Source: Phoebastria nigripes
Lineage: Eukaryota; Chordata; Aves; Procellariiformes; Diomedeidae
Direction of reading: 5' to 3'
Assembly: GCA_035582835.1 (NCBI GenBank)
Contig: JAYKAV010003143.1
Location: forward strand, 2,605,673-2,669,672
Length of the DNA: 64,000 nt
The notes beneath the pieces are model-generated. The model saw nothing but the letters and a program-made list of their open reading frames with translations. It was not told the origin of the DNA and ran no database searches. Positions 39,238 through 54,400 of this stretch are shown here, one piece after another; position 1 is the stretch's first letter, and each line of letters starts with the position of its first letter. Position numbers and translations under genes: made by a program.

Positions 39238-39255
39238 CTTTTTTTTTTTTTTTTT
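39204..39255. repeat. Poly(T) tract, 52 bases with one C
   Basis: Thirty-four T bases, one C, then seventeen more T bases. This is the longest homopolymer-like tract in the window. No recognisable retroposon body lies on either side, so it is better called a simple repeat than a tail. Confidence 0.95.
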
Positions 39256-39819
39256 CCTTCTTAATCTTCAATTCCCAAGTGTTAGGGAAAGAAGAGATTT
39301 TTTACTCCAGGGACTACAGCCCCAGCCCACGGAAAGCAGAAGCAAGCAGAAGTCTTTCGGTACACCCAATTCCCTCCTCAAGACAGACAGATAATTTTTT
39401 CAGATGAGACACAACCCGGCACTCCACAAAACAAAAAAACAAAAAAAAGTTTTTTTTAAAGTGTATGACACAATGGAGGAAAGAGGTTAGTGCTGAGGGT
39501 AAATTCCAAATAGCTCGGCATGTTTTCCTGGATTGTCTCTTACGTAACCCCCAAAATTCAGTCTCGCAACAGCCTGCTGGGAGCAGAGGGGAGTGGGTCG
39601 GGAGCTCATTGACAATACCAGGCACATGTGCGCACACACACACAGCCACCACACACACAAGAATTAGCTAGTCCACTGCAAATGTCAGCCAATTTATGTA
39701 ATATCCTTTTACTCAGCATTTCTTATTCACTGGAGAGTGAAAAATCTCAATAAACAGTCTCTGAAGAATTGAAAGTGGGGGAAGTTCGTTGGATTCATAG
39801 TCTTTCTCCGGTCACTGCT

Positions 39820-39960
39820 GTTGTTGGCTGCTTGGTAAGTCTATACGTTACTTCAATTAAGTAACCAGTGAACAAGCAGGCATTTATTTAATAAGAATCA
39901 CCAATGCAATTGGTGTTAACAAGTGCTAATTGTTATTAACAGCAGCTGTCATTCTAAGTT
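39820..39960. promoter_or_regulatory. Candidate regulatory element with CCAAT/ATTGG inverted repeat
   Basis: CACCAAT (39899-39905) and its exact reverse complement ATTGGTG (39909-39915) are separated by GCA. An E-box CAGCTG and several AATTGTTATTAA-like words follow. The block is compositionally complex and non-coding. A regulatory role is suggested only by motif density. Confidence 0.2.
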
Positions 39961-42900
39961 GACTAAGCACAACAGCTCTGGGCTGCTGCTGTTCATGTTA
40001 TCCCATGAGGCACACAGAAGACTTACTCCAGAATCCAGTTTGTCCAGAGAATAGTTTTTCAGATGGCAGAGAGGCAGAAAGTACAGACCAGATGCTAAGT
40101 ACAGACAGCAGTGCTAAGACTTGCTGATTTAACACACCTAGGAAACAAAGGAAGAGCTGAGAAGTGGAGGGAGAACGTAAAGGTGAACAGGCTGGATATA
40201 AATAATACCAATGATTTACCCAGCCAACCTTTCTAGTAAAGAAATGTATTGGTGGTATACTTACACCACCTTGAAACAGGACCAAGAATCTCACCTGTTC
40301 AGTGCTTCAGAATTACATATTTGGCAGATGATGAAATAAGCCTTTGTTGCTATACTACATTACTTTTCTATTATTAAACTACTTTCATTTCAGAGCTCTA
40401 ATTTCCTATTCTTTCTAGGAGAGTGAGGAGTAATAAGCTGTTATGAATGCTGCACCTTTTTTACAAAATAGGAAGGAAAGAGGAAGAAAGCAGATTTTCT
40501 ACTCAACAGAAGAAATTGCAGTTAATTGGCTTACAATCAGAAACAAAAGCTGTTATTATCAAAGTAAAGCTTACAACGCACATCAGACAGAATTCTGAAA
40601 TTAAATCATATCCCTTTACAGGTATTGAAAAATCTAAGAAAAATTTAGGTCTAAAGGTCCAAAACCAAGTACAGAAATTCACAATGAAATATGTGGTCTC
40701 TATTTCTATAATGATGTCACAAGGGAAAAACAAAACATCTACTCAGCAAGCACAAAAGCTTGAATTTTTACATTTGTTACAGTACTCGTGTTTACCACGG
40801 ACACCTTTATTGACTTGGAATGTCCACAGAAAACTCACCTGATGAGCCTTCCTTTAAAAGCCATTGGTTTATGCTCCTCTTCAAAGCACAAAATTCAGTT
40901 TTTCCTACTCAAACTGTCTTAGTAACTGATTATACATTTAGAATTATCTATATGAGGGAGAGGATTTTTTTTTTTTTTTTAAAATGATGAGGGTTCCAAA
41001 AATTGTGTAATGTTTGGTGTACTATTTTGTACCTGACTGGTCAAACAATTTTCTTGCAGCTATTTTAAACCTCCAAGATAAAGTAATCTGTTTATTCAGT
41101 CTCACGATTGATCTGATCCATGTGAAAAAATTTTATTCTGGAGAGTTTTGTTTTATTATAGTCATCTTCAATTCTAACGAATACTTCTTGTTTTGATGGA
41201 GAAAACAGATCTATTTAACATACGGATCTAACCTCTAAAACTGATGGTAAAATTATTCTATGAAAGATAGGGGCATGTGAGGAAAATTAAAAAATAAATC
41301 TGGTTTACAGGAAAAGAAAATGTTCAGCAATAATCTTAAACATTGTGTCAGCATCCATTTCATTTATTTACAAGATTTAAGTTCTTTTTCTGGCTTTTCT
41401 TTCTCAGTAACTAAAATTTCCATTTGTTACTCTTGCTCCTCCTGGAAATACAGCAGTAAACGATAACATAATCTGTTATTACAAATACTTAGATGACACT
41501 GCTGAAAGACTATTTACCTCAAGCATGTCCCAAGAGTCATCAGAGCCAGTGTGGCTTAAAGGTTCTGTCTAACACTAAATGCAAAATGTCCCTTTGGATA
41601 AAAGTAAGATAGAGGATATGTTACTAAAAAACCTACAGGAAATGAGAAAGTATTAGAAATTGTGTTCTAGTTTAAGTGTAAATTATGTCTCAATGTATCA
41701 TTGTCAATGACCCTTTATTTAAATGAATCCAGTTAGTATGAACTGAACATATGATTTTCCAGAACAGGAGGCACATTTATATATGTCATAAACGTAGAAT
41801 ATCATTACATGCCATTATGTAGTATCTCTAAAAAAACCAGTGAGCTCCAGACTTGCTCTAAATCCTCCTGAATTCAGCCTCTTTTGACAGAAATATGGAC
41901 TTGAGCAATGCCTGATGAAGTGCCTCCTTCAAGAAACCCCACTGGTAGAGAGCATGCAGACACCACAGACCTTGCAATATGCAGGAGCATAGATGGTAAT
42001 TTCTAAAACTGAGATTAATATGATTCTCTACCACAAAGAAATAAGCAGAAGTGATGGATTTTTATTTTATTTTCAACTTGGAATTTGTTTTATTTAGAGA
42101 TGTTTAATTTATAATTATATCATACTGGCTCAATGCTTAGTTGTGTTATGGCACTCTGCCCAGAGATCCTCATGGATGCAGCTTTTAACAATTTCTTTTT
42201 GCTTCACGGATGGTCTGTATTTGCCTTTTGCCCCCCCCCNCCTTTTTTTTTTTTTATATTAATTGCAAGATTTTAAAATGAAAAGAAACAGCAATAACAA
42301 CAGTGGAACGGTTTTAGGCTTCAGGCAGCTACTTGTCTCCACAATTTCTTGTGGAACTGGGTTGCTTCAGATTAACGCAAAGTCTGCAACATACATATCA
42401 CATCAATCTCTAAGTATAGTTTGAAATATTAGCAATATGTAATGCCTGCAGAATTATGTCTGATGTAATGGCAAGAGATTATCTGTTGGAATTGCAATGA
42501 CTACAAAACCTCTCATAAGGAATTGCCATTTATTGTTAGTCCGCTGTAGGGCAGCAGATCTTTGCTGCCTTAAACATACCTGTAAGGCAATGAGCAGACA
42601 TTAATTATTACAGTGAAGTAATAAACCTTTAAAGACCTACCTCGAGGCAAGGCATGGGGTGTGGGCTTACTTGGTTAACAAAAGATAGGTAATGCTGGAA
42701 AACTAGAAAAACGGGAATGGGGATTTTCTCCCTGAAAGGGAAGAATGACAATACATCCTTCCCCAGAGCAGTTCTTTCTGAGACTGCACAGCCTATAGGC
42801 AGCTCCCTATAGGGTACACTGGAGTCCCCATAGACGATGCAGTAGTTTGAAAAGGTCACATGGTTCCCACGTGTATCCCAAATATCAACCGTAGCCAACC

Positions 42901-45429
42901 TCTGGTAATCAACTTACTAAAAAAACAAACCAGAACAACAGCAACAAAAAATTGACTCATGATATTCTACAGCCTGGCTTATATATTACTCCAGATAATG
43001 TCAGGGAGATAGTCCATCCACTGCTGGCACTGTCCTCCGGACAAGGCTACACGGTGACTCTGTCTTACATCCACTTCATTTTCAGTGACATTTCTTCTAC
43101 AGGACTGGAAAGTCCTGATTGATTGCAGCAAATCACAAGTAGCCCTAGTTCTTCTCAGAAGCAAACACTGGGATCTTGATCCCAAATATTTCATATTTGA
43201 GGATATTGTGGGGTTTGGCTTTAAGTCCCTCACTTTCCTGCCAATTTCAAGTGTGATTCAAAACCAAGTTCATTTTCTGATCTATTGCAGTCATTCTCAC
43301 AGGACTTTGTTAGAAGCAGAATATAGAGGGGATTGTAAGAAAATAATTTTGGAAGAATTTCTGGAGCTGGCATGTCCAAAAGGATTTAAGAGGCTAGATC
43401 AGATGACAAGGACATCATCTTTATATTAATCCCTTCCTTCCATGCACATTTTGGAGGCCTAGGAAGAATTCTCTCTTGCCTAGATTTTTAATCTACTTAT
43501 GTAGAGACAACATCTACTGTAGAAGATACACTGTTTGACTGTCTTGTTGTTAATGAACATGAAATTATGAGCTAATAAAAGATGGTGACACAGTAAAGCA
43601 ATCCAAGAATAAATCCTAGACCACTTATGACTCCTTCCCAGCAAGTTAAATTTCAGTGGGACTTTTGCTATTGTTCTCAACAGACCGCAAAGAGAAATTC
43701 AGGCTGTAATGAGCAGTGATTTCAAGGCAAATAAAAAGGAGTAAATAAATGCCACAAAGAATCCTTCTTAGGCTGCTGGCAACAGCACAGCTACAAAATT
43801 AGCCTCTGCTTGTGATGTTCCAACAGATGGGTGTCACCCAGGTGGAACAGATGACACATTAAACAGACAGTCTCTCACTCCATCATATTTGACCCCAAAA
43901 GAAATGACAAAGCTCATATTTAAGGAAGAAATTACTGTGATATGCTATGCATATTACTCAAGTCATCCCATGTGCATTTAGAGACACAGGTACAGAACAG
44001 ATTGTGTGATATAAGGGTTTTATCTACATTAATTTAACCTACAGGCATTACGGAAAGAGAAGGCTGTAGCTGAGCTTCCTACACAAAATAAAACCTTTTT
44101 GATCTGTCTGTAAAGCAGATATTTTGTTGCAAACAACAAGAGGAGGGCAGATTATAATTAGTTCCATTTAAAAACAAAACACAACAGAGAAATAAAGTGC
44201 AGTGAAAGAAAAGAAACAGGCTAAAGGTAAAGTTACCTCAGCAGATTTACCGTGCTTCTCTCTTTATGAAGAGGCATCAGTAGAGCAATGCACGTGGGCT
44301 TAAAAAAATGAGTTTACAGCTGCTACGTGCATGGGGGAGGGTAGCCCCATGTTACTGTGGGTCCCACAGTTCAGAGATAGACATAGAGCCTGATAGTTGA
44401 TCAGACTATTTATCTGATTATTATTAATGGCACAATACAGAATATTTTGCTGAATGAGGTCCCTTACTGGGCCAGATCCTGGCCTGCAAGGCTGCTCTGG
44501 GGAATCGAGCCATCCCAGTGGGCTGACAACCGGCCTCCTGGGGACGACAACCCACCCACAGGAGAAACGCAGCACAACCCTGACCGTACGAGGAGAAGAT
44601 TTGCTGGATAGCACATACAGGTCCTAGAGGATAAGTGACATTTTAAACAAAGCTGGATCAGTTCAGTCAGAAACAGACTTAAACCCAGCGAAATTCCTGA
44701 GATGTTGAGACAGGTAACTTCTAGTGTATTTTCTCCTCAGGAAATTGGGTTTTTTTTTCAGATAAATATTTAAAGTAAAGCAGGTAGGTTTTCATCTGTT
44801 TAGGATTCCTGCTGAAAGCAATGAATTTGTAAACAAGGGAAGCAAAATAGGGTATGAATCTCTTCTAAAGGAAACATAATTAAGAGCACTTTATTTTTAC
44901 AGCCCACAGTAAAAACCCTCAACACCTAGAAACATTTGCTGTTTTTCAAAGCTTGAGTATTTCAAAAAGACTGTTTTCCATCCAATATCACAAGAGGGAA
45001 ATAACCAAAATAATGTCTCACAGATTTTATTTTATGTATGAATCAACTCGTCTAAAGGAAATACTACCTTCTTTGACTAGAAGCATGGAAGAGTTCAAGG
45101 ATACAGTATGTATTTTTAAAGAAAAACCTAATACACGTTTGGAAAGGAAGAGGACAAGACTTAAGCTCCTGGCAGTATTTGCAGACATCCACAGACGTTT
45201 TGAATAGAGGTATTCTTCTGGGGACTTTCACCTTGTCTGAAGGTTTTGTACTTGTTCCAGGTCTTGCACTGTTTATTACATTTTAAAAAGTCAAGTTATT
45301 CTTTCCTACTGNACTGCAAACTAGAACATTACTCTTGCTAATTTTGGGGACTCAAGAGCAAACAGAGCAGGGGAAGAGCCAGACACAGATGAAAGCATAA
45401 TTCTAAAAAAGCAATTTAAGTTTCCACTT

Positions 45430-45450
45430 AAAAAAAAAAAAAAAAAAAAA
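45430..45450. repeat. Poly(A) run, 21 bases
   Basis: An A homopolymer in intergenic DNA, followed by GGC and a second, shorter A-run. Confidence 0.92.
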
Positions 45451-48400
45451 GGCAAAAAAAAAAATCAACAAAACTAAACAGAAGAGGTAAGGATTTTCCT
45501 CAAACCTGCAACAATGAAGTCTGTTAATTTTCTGCTTGCAATATTAAAACCATTGATGTCAAAAATGCCTGACCCAGCACTGCATCACATCAGCAATACA
45601 GGAAACATGACAAGGGGCAACTTCTTACGCCTTTGTCAGACCAAGACAGATAAACAGAGAGAGATCCAACACTGGAGACTAATATTAAAGCCATAAACAA
45701 AGAGATAGCATGTAAAGTAAGCGATTGCAGATTATAAGGAATTCTTTAAAAGAGATATTAAAAAGAATTAGTGCAACTCGAAACACAAACCCACACACAT
45801 ACACTGCAGTCTCATTTCATTTCCAGAGTATTTAAAAAGAAGACATTCATTCCATCCTGCCAGTATGCCAATTTGTATGTAGAGGAACCGTTCCGCTCTA
45901 CTGAGTTTGCACTGTTATGTTGTATGACTACTAGTAGCTCTACTTGGCATGCTGTAACTGCTGTGGTTTAATCTTCACACTATATTCCAAAAAAGAGCTA
46001 CTGTGTTCATTGTCAAAGTTTACTACTACCCTCCAGGAACTACCCTGTCCTAGATATTATCCTTACAGAGTCCAGACTTGTGGGAATTCTGTATGGCCAA
46101 GCAACGCAGGAGGCTTTTAGACAAATTCCATCAGCTTTATCAGGTTTGCAAATCAAGGAAATGTCTTTCAAGGNGAAAAACCAAATCTTAAGTGACATCA
46201 AACATTCATTCATTACTACAATAATTCGGACTCCTATTCGTTATCCAAGGCCTCATTTTGTTGCACACTATATGAACAGAATAAAGAGTTTCTTCTCAAC
46301 AGAGTTTGCAGTTTTAGAGGTGAGAAACACATTGATAGAGCTGGGTATGAGTGTCTCCAAAGCTGACCGTTCTCTCTAAGTGACATTACCTGCAGGAGAC
46401 ATCCTTTAACCACTAGGGATGCTGGGCTCTTAATCCTCATGAAATTCTTCATGAACCTACTGCATCTCTGAAGCAAATTTTTTCCAGGTCATCATTAAGT
46501 ACTCAATTGCTATTGCTATTAGAGCTTATTAAAGGTTCATCTGAGAAAGAGCGGCTTTTAATGAAGCATTAGCAGTCCTCAATCTTGCATTTCTTTCCAC
46601 TAAGAAATGATCAGAAACAAACTCTTTTCCAGTATTCAGAAGAGTGAGGAAGGACGATCATGTTTTTGCAATAATCTGTTTCTTAGGGACCAAGCCTTTT
46701 AACTCTCCAAAGCAATGGAAACTTCACTGACGTTTTTAATGAAAAAGGGATTGGTTCCTGTATTAATTCATGACCAAAGCATGATTTCCCCTTCCCCTGC
46801 AGTCTCCTGAGAATAACATATCAGCAAAATAACATCTTGTCACACATGCACATCAGCAAAAGCATCTGTAAATTCTCATTCAGAACTAAATTTGTGGTAG
46901 TGGCTCATAGCAACACATAAAACAGAAAGAAAACAGCTTGATTGGCCTTTTAAAAGAAAATCCAACTCATAACAAATCCTATTTTAACTTGTTAGCTGAA
47001 GAAGATGGACGTGAGCATTTGAGGGAGTGCAGGGAATGGAACATCTTAATTGTATAATGCCTCTTCACATCATGGTCACATGTTAAATTCCAAGTATCAT
47101 GTTGTAGGGTAGTCTAAAGTTCTATTTTACAGGTAAGCAAACACAGTTAATTAAAGCAGCACCTCTTGGCACAAACAGAAGTCACATACTTTTAAATTAG
47201 CCCCTGTATTTTGGAAGACCTTTCTTCAGCAGTTTAATAATAAGTCTGTTTAATGATCAGACTTGAACAAATAAGAGACACCGGAATAACCAATTTTAAG
47301 TCATTTCCTCTAGCCTCTCCTGGCCTTGAAACTCCTCTCTTCCACAGTTTCACTGGCCTTATGAATGATTGTGAGAGGAATCTGGAAGGCTGGAGGTCCT
47401 TCTCAAGCTCTGTTGGGAAACAGTCCCGAGTATCCATCACTGGAGCTGAGAGTTGAGAGCTGTTCCCATATTAGCCACAGCAACTCCATGTATAGTAATT
47501 ACCGATCTGACATTTGGCAGTTCTGTTGAGCTTATTTACAGCACTGCTCTGAGATGCCAAATACTTTGAAAATACAAGCTAGAATAATTGCCTAGCCAGG
47601 GTCACACATAAAACCATTTTTTAAGTTAATTGCCTGGTACTTCAGATAAACAAAGAAAGATTCGGGCTTCTTTTCCAGTAAAGCTCTCTTACTGCCAATT
47701 ACATCTGAGTTTCCTGGCTTCTGGCAGCCATCAGCGTACTGTCACACTAAATGGCTCCAGAAAACAAGTATCCTTGAACAAGAAGAACTTGAATGATATG
47801 CTTGGGATGGTTATTTAAACAGTGCTTACATAAACTAAGAGATGAAGGGCAGTGAGAAGTGAGGTACTGAACACTGACTGCCCCTTACTTTGAGCAAGGC
47901 ATACTCAAGGAACTGGAATAATATTCTATTAGGAGGACTTTGCCAGTTAATTAAACTGATCTAATCAACATATCTGTATTGCTGCAGGTGTATTAGTCTA
48001 ATTTTCATCACTGTGGGGAATCAAAGACATTATACTGATACGGAATTATACACATGCAATTGCATTCATGACCNCTTCCCCTAAAATATTATGTGCATGG
48101 TATATGCGTATCTTTGAGCTGCAACCCACAGACAGAACTGCAAATGCAGGGAACAGCAAATGAAATATAGGAATTAATACCCAAAACGACAGAATTCCTT
48201 TCAATTTACTGGAGGGGTTCTTTTTGTACAAGGCTGTTCATGGATAAAATTAGGATTTACTGATAATAGATAGTTATTCTGAAAAAGGAGGTATTTTGAT
48301 GGTTTTCTTTGACGTAAACAGGAAGCGAATAGATTAACTGCCCTAGCTCAGGATTGTATGACTAGACTGCAAGTTAGTGTTGCTAACTGAAAAACTGTGT

Positions 48401-51400
48401 CTGTTCTGCTCTAGAATGTGTATATATATATGTAGATACATAAATAAAATTTGTTTTGTACAACTCCCCTGGAGTTATTTTGGCTCTCCAGTACTAACAA
48501 ATAGGGGGGTTCTGTTGTTTGTTTTTGTTTTAAGTTTAGTCAGTGAAAGCAGTGACTCAGATTACACCTTGGAAATAAATCAGTTCACCGTGTTATTTTT
48601 AGTCATCTCTCCAAATCTGCAACACTGGTTAAATATTTGGTCTCAAAACACAGCAGACAAAAGTTGCGAATAGCACTAAACCCCAACCTACTGATTTGAG
48701 CTGAAATAAAGTCAGGACCAATCTTTCCATTACTTCTAAATAAGAACTGCATGCTGTCTTTTATGTGCTTGCAATAATTAAAAAATAATCCTATTGTTTG
48801 GAGTAGCACTTGGTCCCCAAGGAAAGAATTCCTTTCCATCTAAACAGATTTTTACTTTTGTTTTGAATCTCTGCCAGGCAGGGAAACCAAATACAGGCCT
48901 TCCCCACTTGGTTTCCCCTGCTTCCCATGAGCTCTTTCACCATCTGTGCGTGATCATGGTCCAGCCTTTCTTTCCACCCCTCTGAAAAGCACACAAGGAT
49001 TCCTCCCAAACATGTCTCATCATGGGAACACATGGCTGCTGGGGATGGCTGGTGAACTTGGGGTTGGATTAATTGTAACACGAAGCCACTCCCCAGAGGC
49101 TATTGGGGGCCTGGTGTGGAAGGAGAAGTGGGGGAACTATTTTTTCCCTCCACTCAGGGAAGCTCCTCTTCTCTGAACTACTCTTGTCCCTCCCTGAACT
49201 GCGTGTGACAGGGGAGGCACCGTCACTCCCTCTCCTCCTGCTCCCAACCACTGCAGCTGGCACTGAAGCCTGTACAGGTTTTCTGTGCACTCCCCATTTC
49301 AGCAACTGCTCTGTAGGCTACTAGAGCCGCTCTGCAGGGTTTCTGTCTGTAAATCCATGCACTAACAAATTCACTGATCACTCTTCTGCATGGCCCTGCT
49401 GAACCATCAAGCTGTTATGTACCATCCCTCTCCACGGCTGCTCAGGATGCTCCCTGTCATGTCCTCTGTGGGGATTCAGTGCTTTAAGTTCAAAGGCATT
49501 AATGCAAGGGAGATGGTGAATGCTGTGATCAACAGTTGGCCCACAGAGATCACACATTAGTCAGTCTGCAGGAAGCTTTGCGGTGACTAGGTTACACTGA
49601 CAATGTCTTCGAACAGCAAAAGCTTGAAGCTCCCTTTAAGAAAAACTAGCTTTTCAGAAGCCACCAAAGCACTCAACACTGCAGACACGTGACTATTAAC
49701 TTCATTTTTGTTCTTCTGCTAAATCTTGAAATGCACGCTACGTGCCTGGAAAAGGGAGTGCTTGCAGGGGAACAGAAGTGGCAGTTGCACCTCAGACAGT
49801 TTCCTCTGATTACACACTCCTGTGTAGTCCCTGCTGTATCAGCAAGTATTGCAAGCATTTGTAAGGACTTGCAGAAGTACTTGCAGAAGGTTCCAGCTCA
49901 GGTTATGTTCTCAAGGCTTACTGTAATGCACATAACACAGTTCCAGCCCTGCTGGGCACTGTGGAATACACAGTCCAGAATTTGCAAAATGTGCACACAT
50001 GGACAGCCACAAATGCTAACTGCAGCTTTCAAAAGGGAAACAACAGGAAAAGTAACAAAGTTTTCAGGAACATAATGCAATAAACTGAATTCCACTACTC
50101 ACAGCAAACCATCACTGAAATGACACTAAAGGTGGCACCACTGTGGGTGTTTTTCAAAAGTCTAAAGAAATGGGTATTACTAATGGAATAAACAGATATG
50201 AAGCCAAAATAGATGGAGCAGTGTGTTCTTTTCCTCCTTCCACCATTCAGGATCAAAACCAGTCTTTAGTTTGTGCACATACCTGAGCTGTTCTCACTCT
50301 CTGTCAATGGTGCTGAAATCATCCCTGTGGACATTAGTTCTTGGAGCAATGTTATCTACAAAGAAAAAGCCCTTTAAGCCCGCAGATCTATTCATACTTT
50401 GTTAACACACCATCTGGAAAGAAAACGGTCTTGGTCCTGCAGCTTTGCAACAAATGGTTAATTAATGTAGCAACGCTGGTGGCAAGTGGCAGAATTTAGT
50501 CTGTGATTTTTTTATTTTTCCAAATTCGTGTCATGTAAACTATGCTCTAACTGTATTGGTGTGGAATTGATCTCAGAAGGATTACTGATCTACAGAGAAA
50601 GAGGAATAAGACTGGAATATACTCCCTCTGCTTCGAAGTGCTATCAGCAAGTTACACTTCTACAAGTGACTTCTTTGAAGAAAAAGCTGTAGAAACAGCA
50701 GTACGGATGGTCACATTCTGGAAGTTACCAAAAGCTAAAAAGTTTAGCTTAACTCCCAAGGTAAAGAATTAACACAAAGAAGTTGTGCAAGGGACAGAGC
50801 AAATGTATCACTGTGCCACACTTTTGACACTCTGTCACACCCTGATCCCTTCAAAAAGTAAAAAATATCCCACGAAGCCTGTGGGTTTGATACAAAAAAG
50901 AGCAGTTATAGCCGGTCAGTACCAGATCCATGTTTTACATTAGCTGTAGAAAAACAACTGAACAATTTAACACTCCCTGTCAATTTGCCTTATACAAGTT
51001 GTAAGGCTTGTAGTAAGTGGTGTTAAAGGTTCTCCCAAAAGTGCCTGTTGTGCACAGCAGTCCTGGCAACATTGCAGGTTCCAATAACAGCAAGCACATC
51101 CTTGAAGCAGCAGCTCAGTCACATTTGAGTATGGCACTGTCATATAGCAGGGTGTTATGGAGTTTAAACACAAAAACGATTTAAAAAAAAAAAGAATAAT
51201 GAGACATTTCATTCATTCGTTACCTGGTAGAGTTGGTGCAACTCCTCTAGATGTCCTGCTTGAGTTGGTTATGGGAAGCCGACCTCCTTTTCATAGAAGG
51301 TCGGTTCTTGATGCTGGCCTGCTGCAAGATCCCCAGTTACTTTGATCCACTGCAGAAAGCCTTAGACAAGGAAACTTCTTAACATCACTGGGCAAGACGC

Positions 51401-54400
51401 ATGCTGAGAACATTTTTTCTAAAACAAACACTGGCAGGAATAAATCAAGAAGTTCAAAAGGAAATAAAGAGGTTAGGCAGCTTCCATACACAGACACCAT
51501 GATAAGCTTGTTTCTTACTGAATTAGATAATGCTACTACTAACTCCACCCAGAGACATTTTATGGGGGCCTAGGAGTGCTTGGAGAGTACAGAAGATATA
51601 TAAAAGATATCATTTATAGCTGCTAGTGTCATTTTACATTGTTCAAAACTATTTTTGTGCGAGTTTGCATCAGTTTCCCAAAGTAACATAGCAAAACGTA
51701 ATGTAGTCTAACTACAGACCCCAATGCGTGAAAAAGGAACATGCTGGACAGGTGATGTTTCTAAGTAAAAAAGCAAACCATGTTATTCCCCCTGAATGAG
51801 GAGCACAGGACAGCAGGCAAATTTTTGGAACNTTGAATCCTCTAAAAAAATTCCACTCCGCTCCCCATACTTGAATCTTTCCCAGGATAAACTGACGTGG
51901 AGATAGGGCAGCCCAGAAGAGCATCCCAAACAGTCTGCTTCCATATCCTCCCACCAAGCCATTCCAAACCATCTTGGCTCGATAAAAAACAACCCCAGCT
52001 ATTTGTGATCCCAGACTGCCTGGCTCAGGGAAGTTTAGTTTTGCCTTTGCTGAAAGACACCCAGCTCCCCACTCCCTGCCTCCCCGACTTGGGCAGGTAA
52101 AGGGCAGGGCAGCCAGCTCATAGCCGGGCAAGGCAGCGGGCAGCCAGGGTGGCAGAGGTCACGGGTGGGATGGCTGGGGCAGCAAGCTGACACCTGCCAG
52201 GCTGCTCCATGCCCCAAAAGCACATTTGGCCTGCTGCGAGCACCAGTTGCACACATCCCTCTCTCTAAATATATGCACACACACAATTTATTCTTACTTC
52301 AGTTTTTCCACAAGAATTTAGAGAGAAGGTCCAAAAGGAAGAGAGGGAGCCATAGCAGAACTCATCTGAGACACAGCCCGTCCCAGTTCTCTTTCTTTTG
52401 CTCTTTTTTTCTTTACCCACTGTGCTGTAGCAAGGCAAAGAAACTAATAAATCTTCTGCCAATGCTAATGGGTCACTTTACAGTAGACATAAGCCTTGGG
52501 GAAAACTCTGTAATCAAGACTTCCTTCTGCCTTTGGGATTTATGCTAACATCTTTGTGCTGGGACAATGAAGTTTTTCCTCAAATACTGAAAAGAAATGC
52601 AAGGAAAGCTGACAGACTTCCGCTGCACAGAGGGGAGCCAGACAGCATTTACCCTAACTCCAGAAAACTGGGCTTTGCAACACACACAACAAACCTCCTT
52701 CCAGAAACCTCTGATGTGCTACTTGCACCGTAAACTCTAGAGGAATACAGCTAGGAAAGCAACTTCTTCAACAGCACAGCTAAAACACACCTCACCAGTT
52801 TCTTGCTAGCTAGTGCTCTGTAGCACATTCCTACCTCGAGAATACCCGTGGTTAAGCCAACTGATATACACAAGTAAAATTTGGCTTCAGTAAAGCTCTG
52901 TTTCTAATAGAAAATAAAGGTATACATAGTAAGCAACAGAGCGAGGGTGACAAACACTCGAACCACGAGTTAACTCAGATTCGGCACGGGCACACTTCTG
53001 TAAGGGTCAGGGGTTTATTTCATTCACCTAGCACATGCAATCTACATTGTTGGCCGCCTTGTAGCCCACTCCCTGGCAGGACACCTCACCCCTCAGGGCA
53101 GAGATGTACCTTCTACATCAGTCCTCCTTCAACTGACGGGATAACTCAGGTCTACCAGTCACTTCCTCCTCATGAGCAGAGCTGAAAATCTCTTGTCACT
53201 CCATAACTCTTCTCCTAGATTAGATCCCCCTCTCCACCTCCGTCCCCTAAAAAAGGGAAATGTCCTCCCAGCCTCTTCAGTAGCCCTGGCCTGGGATATC
53301 AAAAGGAGGTCAGTACAAATAAACTGTCTTGACTCTCCCAACTCTCTTGTAAGCTCAGGTTTTCTCCTTCAGCCCTTCCTGCTCCGTAACTACCGCAACC
53401 TCCCCAGCCTCCACCCTCCCACATTGGGTGGGACTGCTTGGGGACCATTGCCTCCTACATTTCCTAGCTCATTTTTTTCAGCATGCCTGGTAGCAGGCAA
53501 ACTATCAGATGCCTCTTGACAACCCTTGATCATCAGGCTATCAGTCCTTATGGGACCAGAATTTGCAAGCAGGCTGTGCCCTCTAGGCTAGCCCAGCATG
53601 GGACAAGGGTCTTGTTGCTATGATTAAGACCCCTATTACATTTCAGGAAATCATGAAGGAGCAGAGAGGCCTAAAAAGTTGGCCGTATAAAGATAAACAT
53701 TAAATAAAATGGCATCAGCCTTAAACAGAAGGAGGAGCGCGCTGGGAACGATAATACTGGGATGCACGGGAGAAACGAGGCACCGACTAGGACAGGGTTT
53801 CAGCAGGGAGTGAGACACTGCCTACTCCTTGGGACAATCCCTTCCCTAAATCTCTGCCATTTCCCAATTTCCCAGGCACGTCAAATGTAAAAGCTTAGCT
53901 CTTCCATCACATCATACTCTACACAAACAGCCTTTGTGTACCCTAGGAGAAGCCTCTGCCCAGGAGAAGCTGAAATTGCCCGCGGCAGTTGTTGAAATCA
54001 TTCCCTGCGCTGAGAGCCATGGCAGACACGCACAAGACCTCATTCTATGTTGCAATGAGGTTTGAGAGACTTAAAGCTGAGGAAGCCACACGTGTATATT
54101 GTATTTCACATTGCAGAAGGAGGATGCCTTGAAGACAGCATGCATGTTAATCTATGCATATCAAAGAAATAATTTTACGTAATCCAGGATGCAATATCTA
54201 GCTAGTTTATAAAATTTTCCATTTTGTTGGCCTGTAGAAAAGCAAGTGTTAAATAAGCAAAATATAATGTCTGACAGCTTTTTAGAAAACCTCTGCATCA
54301 CAATATTTAAATATATCATTATGTGCTTTTTAAAAGCCTGATTGGAAAAATTACATCATTTTGGATTTTCTCAACATTTGGTGCGTCAGCTCTCAGTGTC

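Noticed and set aside
41880..41950. Possible sense CR1 match (TTGAGCAATGCCTGATGAAG)
   Set aside because: Only a few bases agree with the CR1 3' region, and the expected downstream words are absent.
51279..51304. CCGACCT / AGGTCGG inverted repeat
   Set aside because: Only 7 bp arms with a 12-base loop, expected by chance several times in a window of this size.
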